From assembly GCA_022821865.1 (NCBI GenBank), contig JAJECW010000092.1:1-48228 (forward strand): 48,228 bases of DNA, given 5' to 3'. Source of the stretch: Pseudomonadales bacterium (lineage in GTDB: Bacteria; Pseudomonadota; Gammaproteobacteria; Pseudomonadales; Pseudohongiellaceae). This document shows, piece after piece, positions 43,526 to 48,228 of the stretch (within the stretch, counting starts at the first letter, position 1; each line of letters opens with the position of its first letter). Under the pieces are notes generated by a model. The model was not told the DNA's origin and ran no database searches. It was given only the letters and a program-made list of their open reading frames with translations. The position numbers and the translations under genes were made by a program.

Positions 43526-46500
43526 ATGCCTGAAGTATTCAACCCTCCGCTGCCGGACGGCGCGGGACAGGCGAGCCATTGGCCGCTGCGGCAGGACTCG
43601 GCCAACAGTCTGGCGCTGGCCCAGGCGGCCCTGGGCGCCGGGGGGCCGCTGCTGGTAGTCTGCGAAGACACCGAAGCCACGGACCGGCTGCTGCGCGAAC
43701 TGCGCTATTTTCTTTCCCGCCATGAGGAACTGCCGGTACTCAGCCTGCCCGATTGGGAAACCCTGCCCTATGAGAACTTCTCCCCGCATCAGGACATCAT
43801 CTCCCAGCGCCTGAGCACCCTGCACCGCCTGCCCTCGCTCGGGCGGGGGGTCATTGCGGTGCCCGTGACGGGGCTGCTGCTGAGACTGCCGCCCAGGGCC
43901 CATGTGGCGGTGAACAGCCTGGATCTGCGCGTCGGCCAGAAACTGCCCATTGGCGAATTGCGTGAGCAACTCGTTACCGCCGGCTATCACGCGGTGGATA
44001 CCGTGCTTGACCATGCCGAGTTCGCCGTGCGCGGCGCGGTGGTGGACCTGTTTCCCATGGGCAGCCATGTGCCGGTGCGTATTGACCTGTTCGATGAGGA
44101 AATCGAGTCCTTGCGCAGTTTCGACCCGGAAACCCAGCGCACCCGGGAGCGGCTCGAAGAAGTCCGCCTGCTGCCGGGGCGGGAATTTCCCATGGACGAA
44201 ACCGCCGTCAGCGGCTTCCGGGGGCGCTTCCGGGAACGTTTTGACGTGGACCCCATGCGCTGTCCGGTATACCGCGATGTCAGCGATGGTCTTGCCTCGC
44301 CGGGTCTCGAGTACTACCTGCCGCTGTTTTTCAATTCGCTTGTTACCCTGTTCGACTATTTGCCGGAATCCACCCTCGCCGTGCAGATCGGCGATATTCA
44401 CCGGGCCGGCGAGGCATTCCGCGGCGAAATCGCCAGCCGTTACCGGGACCGGGCCCACGATGTCCTGCGACCGATTCTCGAGCCCGACGAAATCTTCCTG
44501 CCGGTGAACGAGGCTCTTGCCGGGCTGAAGCGCTATCCGCGCATCCGCATGACGGATTCCGCCCGGGAAGTGTTCCAGTTGCGGTCACTGCCGGTTGTGG
44601 CCATGAATCCCAGGCTGCCGCGGCCCATGGGCGCCCTGGCGGAGTTTCTGGAAACCTGCGGTTCCCGGGTGCTGTTCTGCGCGGAAAGCCCCGGCCGCCG
44701 GGAGAACCTGCAGCAGCTTCTCGGCCAGATCGGGGTTCAGCCCCGCCAGTTCGACCACTGGGAGGAATTCATCCAGGCCGATACGACGATCGGCATTGCC
44801 GTGGCACCCATCGACCGCGGCCTCTGGCTTGCGGAGGAAGGGCTCGTCCTGATCACCGAGGAAATGCTGTTCGGCGACCGGGTCGCCCAGCGGCGGCGAA
44901 GGCGGCCTTCGGAACAGCATCCGGAACTGATGCTGAAAAACCTGTCGGAACTGCATCTCGACGACGCGGTAGTCCATGTGGAGCACGGCGTGGGCAGATA
45001 CCGCGGTCTCGCCACCATTCTCGGCGACGGCCAGCACGCGGAATTCCTCACCATTGAGTACGCCAGGGGCGCGAAGCTCTATGTGCCGGTGGCCGACCTG
45101 CAACTCGTCAGCCGTTACGGCGGCATGGGGGAATTGGGCGAGGATGCGGCGCCGCTGAATGTGCTCGGCACCGAGCACTGGCAACGCGCCAAGAAAAAGG
45201 CGGCGGAGAAAATCCGCGACGCCGCCGCCGAACTGCTGGAGATCCACGCCCGCCGGGAAGCCGGCAAGGGCTTCGCCTATCGCTGCGATTCTCCGGAGTA
45301 TGAACGTTTCGCCGCCAGCTTTCCCTTCGAGGAAACCGCCGACCAGCAAACCGCCATCGACGCCGTCAAGGCGGACCTGTCCTCATCCCGCCCCATGGAC
45401 CGCCTGGTCTGCGGAGATGTGGGTTTCGGCAAGACCGAAGTGGCCATGCGGGCCGCCTTTTTCGCCGTGAGCAATGGCCGGCAGGCCGCGGTGCTGGTCC
45501 CCACCACCCTGCTGGCCCAGCAGCATTTTGAAAATTTCCGCGACCGCTTCAGCGACTGGCCCCATACCGTGGAAGTTCTGTCCCGCTTCAAGACCGCGGC
45601 GGAACAGGCGGCGATTCTCCAGCGGGTGAAATCCGGCGGCATCGACATCCTCATCGGTACCCACAGCCTGCTCACCGCGAAGATCGACTACAGCAGGCTC
45701 GGCTTGCTGATCATCGACGAGGAACACCGTTTTGGCGTGCGGCAGAAAGAAAAGCTGAAATCCCTGCGCGCCAACGTGGACATTCTTGCCCTCACCGCAA
45801 CGCCGATTCCGCGCACGCTCAACATGGCCCTTGCCGACATGCGCGACCTGTCGCTGATCGTCACGCCGCCGGCCAAGCGGCTGTCGATCCGCACTTTTGT
45901 CCGGGAACACGAATACGCCATCGTCAAGGAGGCCATCAGCCGCGAACTGCTGCGCGGCGGCCAGGTTTTCTACCTGCATAACGAGGTGCGCAGCATGGCG
46001 CGCGCCCTTGAGCGGCTCGCCGAAATCGTGCCCCAGGCGAGGCTTGCCATGGCCCATGGCCAGATGCCCGAGCGCCAGCTTGAGAAAGTCATGGCGGACT
46101 TCTATCACAAGCGCTACAACGTGCTCGTCTGCTCCACCATTATCGAAACCGGTATCGACATCCCCAGCGCCAATACCATCATTATCCACCGGGCCGACAA
46201 ATTCGGGCTCGCCCAGTTGCACCAGTTGCGGGGCCGCGTGGGACGCTCCCACCACCAGGCCTACGCCTATCTGCTCATTCCCGACCGCCGCGCCCTCAGG
46301 GCCGACGCCCGCAAGCGCATCGAAGCCATCGAGACCGCCACCGAACTCGGCGCCGGCTTCACCCTGGCCTCCCACGACCTGGAAATCCGCGGCGCCGGCG
46401 AACTGCTCGGCGAAGAGCAAAGCGGCCACATGCAGAAAATCGGCTTCACGCTCTACATGGAAATGCTGATGGATGCGGTGCGCGCCATCCGCGAGGGCAG

Positions 46501-46993
46501 AATGCCGAGCAGCAGCCCGGAACGGGAAGACGCGGTGGAGATCAACCTGCGCATTCCCGCGCTGATTCCCGAAAACTACCTGCCCGATGTGCATACCCGG
46601 CTCATCATGTACAAGCGCATCGCCTCCTGTGGCGGCGGGGAGGAACTCGAAGAATTGCAGGTGGAGATGGTCGACCGCTTCGGCCTGTTGCCCCAACCCC
46701 TGAAATCCCTGTTCCAACTGCAGCAACTCAAGCTGCGCTGCCGGGATTTCGGCATTCGCAAGATTGATGCTACTGTGTCCGGCGGACGAATCGAATTTGC
46801 GGAGAGTGCCCCGGTGGATGCCGCCGCCCTGGTACGGCTGATCGAAACCGAGCCGACGAATTTCGGCCTGGGAGGCGCCAACCAGTTGCAACTCAAGGCG
46901 GAGTTCCTGGGCAGCAGCGACAAACCCGGCTATATCGACGCCCTGCTCGACCGCATTGCCGCAAGGGGCCCGGTCGTTGCGCAAACAGCCTGA
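43526..46993 (+). CDS. mfd: Transcription-repair coupling factor Mfd
   Basis: 1155 residues, the usual length. The N-terminal UvrB-like part (LRYFLSRHEELPVLSLPDWE, LPYENFSPHQDIISQRL) is followed by the RNA-polymerase interaction domain (YVPVADLQLVSRYGG). The RecG-like translocase has Walker A VCGDVGFGKTEVAMRAAFFA, LVPTTLLAQQHFENF, DEEH box LLIIDEEHRFGVRQKEKL, LALTATPIPRTLNMALADMR and motif VI QLHQLRGRVGRSHHQAYAYL. TRCF domain at the C-terminus. Mfd removes stalled RNA polymerase from damaged template and recruits UvrA. It starts 155 bases from the divergent defence-operon start and is followed after 4 bases by csiV. Confidence 0.97.
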   Translation: MPEVFNPPLPDGAGQASHWPLRQDSANSLALAQAALGAGGPLLVVCEDTEATDRLLRELRYFLSRHEELPVLSLPDWETLPYENFSPHQDIISQRLSTLHRLPSLGRGVIAVPVTGLLLRLPPRAHVAVNSLDLRVGQKLPIGELREQLVTAGYHAVDTVLDHAEFAVRGAVVDLFPMGSHVPVRIDLFDEEIESLRSFDPETQRTRERLEEVRLLPGREFPMDETAVSGFRGRFRERFDVDPMRCPVYRDVSDGLASPGLEYYLPLFFNSLVTLFDYLPESTLAVQIGDIHRAGEAFRGEIASRYRDRAHDVLRPILEPDEIFLPVNEALAGLKRYPRIRMTDSAREVFQLRSLPVVAMNPRLPRPMGALAEFLETCGSRVLFCAESPGRRENLQQLLGQIGVQPRQFDHWEEFIQADTTIGIAVAPIDRGLWLAEEGLVLITEEMLFGDRVAQRRRRRPSEQHPELMLKNLSELHLDDAVVHVEHGVGRYRGLATILGDGQHAEFLTIEYARGAKLYVPVADLQLVSRYGGMGELGEDAAPLNVLGTEHWQRAKKKAAEKIRDAAAELLEIHARREAGKGFAYRCDSPEYERFAASFPFEETADQQTAIDAVKADLSSSRPMDRLVCGDVGFGKTEVAMRAAFFAVSNGRQAAVLVPTTLLAQQHFENFRDRFSDWPHTVEVLSRFKTAAEQAAILQRVKSGGIDILIGTHSLLTAKIDYSRLGLLIIDEEHRFGVRQKEKLKSLRANVDILALTATPIPRTLNMALADMRDLSLIVTPPAKRLSIRTFVREHEYAIVKEAISRELLRGGQVFYLHNEVRSMARALERLAEIVPQARLAMAHGQMPERQLEKVMADFYHKRYNVLVCSTIIETGIDIPSANTIIIHRADKFGLAQLHQLRGRVGRSHHQAYAYLLIPDRRALRADARKRIEAIETATELGAGFTLASHDLEIRGAGELLGEEQSGHMQKIGFTLYMEMLMDAVRAIREGRMPSSSPEREDAVEINLRIPALIPENYLPDVHTRLIMYKRIASCGGGEELEELQVEMVDRFGLLPQPLKSLFQLQQLKLRCRDFGIRKIDATVSGGRIEFAESAPVDAAALVRLIETEPTNFGLGGANQLQLKAEFLGSSDKPGYIDALLDRIAARGPVVAQTA

Positions 46994-46997
46994 CGCC

Positions 46998-47849
46998 ATG
47001 AGACACGCCCGCATCCTGACCCTGCTGGCCGGAATGCTCATCTGGAGCCATGCGGGCTTCGTCGACGCCCAGGGCTTCCAACGCTGGTTCCAGATCGAGT
47101 TGACGATTTTCAGCAATGAATCCGGTGCCGACCGCGAGCGGGAAACCTGGCCACCGGAAAACCTGGATCTGGCTTTTCCCGCGGAAATGATTCGTCTGGG
47201 AAAGTTGACCGACCTGCTTTTTCTGGACTGGTTCGCAACCGCTGGCGAAGCGGAGGCGTTTGAGTCCGAAGCGGAAGCGCCTGACCCCGAACTCGCGCGA
47301 TTGCGCGACACCGGCCCTTTCCCCGCCCGCGAGGCAAGCGGCTTCCGCTTGCCTGACCTGCAACGGGATTCGTTTCTGGAGTTGCCGGATTCGTTCAGCG
47401 ATTTCCGCCAGACGAATCAGGCGATCGGGCGGGCGGATCAATATCGGGTGCTTTACGACGCCGTATGGCGCCAACCGGTAGGAGATCCGGGATCCGCGAC
47501 GCCGATTTTCGTTGCCGGCGGCAACCGCTACGGTTGGCTGGCGGAATTGCAAGGCTCGGTAGCGCTGGAATTCAACGCGAGCCGTGATCGGGTAATTTTT
47601 GGCGCCGACCTCTGGCTGGCGGAATTCGGCGGCGCGCCGGGCAGTCAACTGCCACTTCCGCCGCCGCCGGAAGAATTCAGGGATGCCGACGACGATTCGA
47701 CCCCGCCGACGATCAGCCGGATTTATACCATGCGCCAGCAACGCGAATTGCGCAGTGGCGAGTTCCACTATCTCGACCATCCGGCAATGGGAATTCTGGT
47801 TCAGATTGTCCCCTACGACGTGCCGCCGGTGGAATCGCCGCCGGAATAG
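46998..47849 (+). CDS. csiV: CsiV-family periplasmic protein
   Basis: 283 residues from ATG 46998. Signal peptide at residues 1-25 (ILTLLAGMLIWSHAGFVDAQ). The mature protein opens with FQRWFQIELTIFSNESGADR and has YRVLYDAVWRQPV, IFVAGGNRYGWLAELQGSVA, VIFGADLWLAEFGG and RELRSGEFHYLDHPAMGILV. This matches the CsiV family, known in Vibrio cholerae as an exported protein tied to cell-wall growth and lytic regulation, and typically coded right after mfd. Here the gap is 4 bases, so mfd and csiV form an operon. The acidic, Pro-rich linker (PLPPPPEEFRDADDDSTPP) is loosely conserved. Confidence 0.88.
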   Translation: MRHARILTLLAGMLIWSHAGFVDAQGFQRWFQIELTIFSNESGADRERETWPPENLDLAFPAEMIRLGKLTDLLFLDWFATAGEAEAFESEAEAPDPELARLRDTGPFPAREASGFRLPDLQRDSFLELPDSFSDFRQTNQAIGRADQYRVLYDAVWRQPVGDPGSATPIFVAGGNRYGWLAELQGSVALEFNASRDRVIFGADLWLAEFGGAPGSQLPLPPPPEEFRDADDDSTPPTISRIYTMRQQRELRSGEFHYLDHPAMGILVQIVPYDVPPVESPPE

Positions 47850-48074
47850 ACTGGAAGTTTGCGGGTTTCGGGCCTTCGGGCCGTCGCTGATGCCATGAGT
47901 TTCGGGTGTCTCCCGCCGTGGGCCGTATGCACCGCCAAACTCGGGGAGATACCGCGGCTACGCGCAGGACGACAGGCGCGAGACAGATTCCGTCATTCTG
48001 CGCGGAACAAAGCGAAGTCGCAGAATCTGCCTGTTATCCGAAGAAAGTTTGGCGAAGCCCTGAATGCTGCGCCA
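47850..48074. other. Intergenic stretch after csiV with a REP-like hairpin
   Basis: No convincing gene. A CGGGCC TT CGGGCCG hairpin soon after the csiV stop may terminate transcription. REP-like hairpin at 47995-48026: ATTCTGCG, a 16-base loop, then CGCAGAAT. Confidence 0.6.
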
Positions 48075-48228
48075 GGAGCCTGCGCCATAGGAATTCACGG
48101 CTGCAAGTCCGCTCCCGTCCACGCCCCTGGCCGCTCGATTTCGTTGCATATTCACCAATATTCGCCTCAATCGATCGGCCAGGGGCGCGGCGATAGCGAA
48201 TTTTCGCTTTCGCGAATTCCTACGGCGC
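48075..48228 (-). repeat. Palindromic mobile-like element, copy C, cut by the window edge
   Basis: This copy is inverted relative to A and B. It begins GGAGCCTGCGCCATAGGAAT and carries the inner pair CGCCCCTGG / CCAGGGGCG and then AGCGAATTTTCGCT. The last about 7 bases lie beyond the window. Confidence 0.88.

Overview
The window looks like a chromosome segment of an uncultured, G+C-rich gammaproteobacterium. The strongest pointer is the order apbE - long-form gap - mfd - csiV at 27.4-47.8 kb, an arrangement I recall from Pseudomonas. Supporting signs are an LPS-type glycosyltransferase pair, lipoprotein signal peptides and several exported PQQ-type quinoproteins. I cannot name the genus.

Layout. 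1-3.6 kb: minus-strand exported surface protein with plant-type leucine-rich repeats, running off the left edge. 3.7-8.1 kb: a tight minus-strand operon, dicarboxylate/amino-acid symporter -> YbdK-type carboxylate-amine ligase -> NosR/NirI-type FMN and Fe-S membrane protein. 8.2-8.4 kb: a nested palindromic element. 8.5-14 kb: quinoprotein + cytochrome c + P1-family peptidase operon, then a second quinoprotein (lipoprotein). 14-16.2 kb: AAA ATPase/DUF4143 protein, an antitoxin-like regulator followed by a palindromic element where a toxin would be expected, and a 44-residue membrane peptide. 16.2-20.9 kb: a third quinoprotein with a small membrane-anchored protein, an NHL-repeat protein, and the wreck of a fourth quinoprotein interrupted by a second copy of the palindromic element. 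20.9-26.9 kb: exported fumarylacetoacetase-like protein, tRNA-Arg(UCG), DUF1801 protein, two glycosyltransferases, a serine hydrolase and a PETase/cutinase-like polyesterase. 27.4-30.2 kb: ApbE and GAPDH. 30.4-43.4 kb: a seven-gene minus-strand island of visibly lower G+C. 43.5-47.8 kb: mfd and csiV. The right edge carries a third, inverted copy of the palindromic element.

The most interesting part is the 30.4-43.4 kb island. It combines a phage-defence-type core (HTH-SNF2 helicase-DUF3883, DUF1156 DNA methyltransferase, DUF499 ATPase) with a ubiquitin-like cassette: an 80-residue beta-grasp protein, a ThiF/E1-like enzyme and a Cys-rich DUF6527 protein, plus a DUF2971 protein. Genes overlap or nearly touch within the cassette, and a good sigma-70-like promoter precedes the helicase. 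The island sits between gap and mfd, so it looks like a transferred defence system inserted into conserved synteny. My inference is that protein conjugation or adenylation is coupled to a helicase-methyltransferase anti-phage system. The window shows no dedicated E2 or JAB peptidase.

Elsewhere the exported quinoproteins, cytochrome c, hydrolases and uptake system suggest a heterotroph that oxidises alcohols or sugars in the periplasm. The region is rich in small palindromic repeats of at least four kinds.
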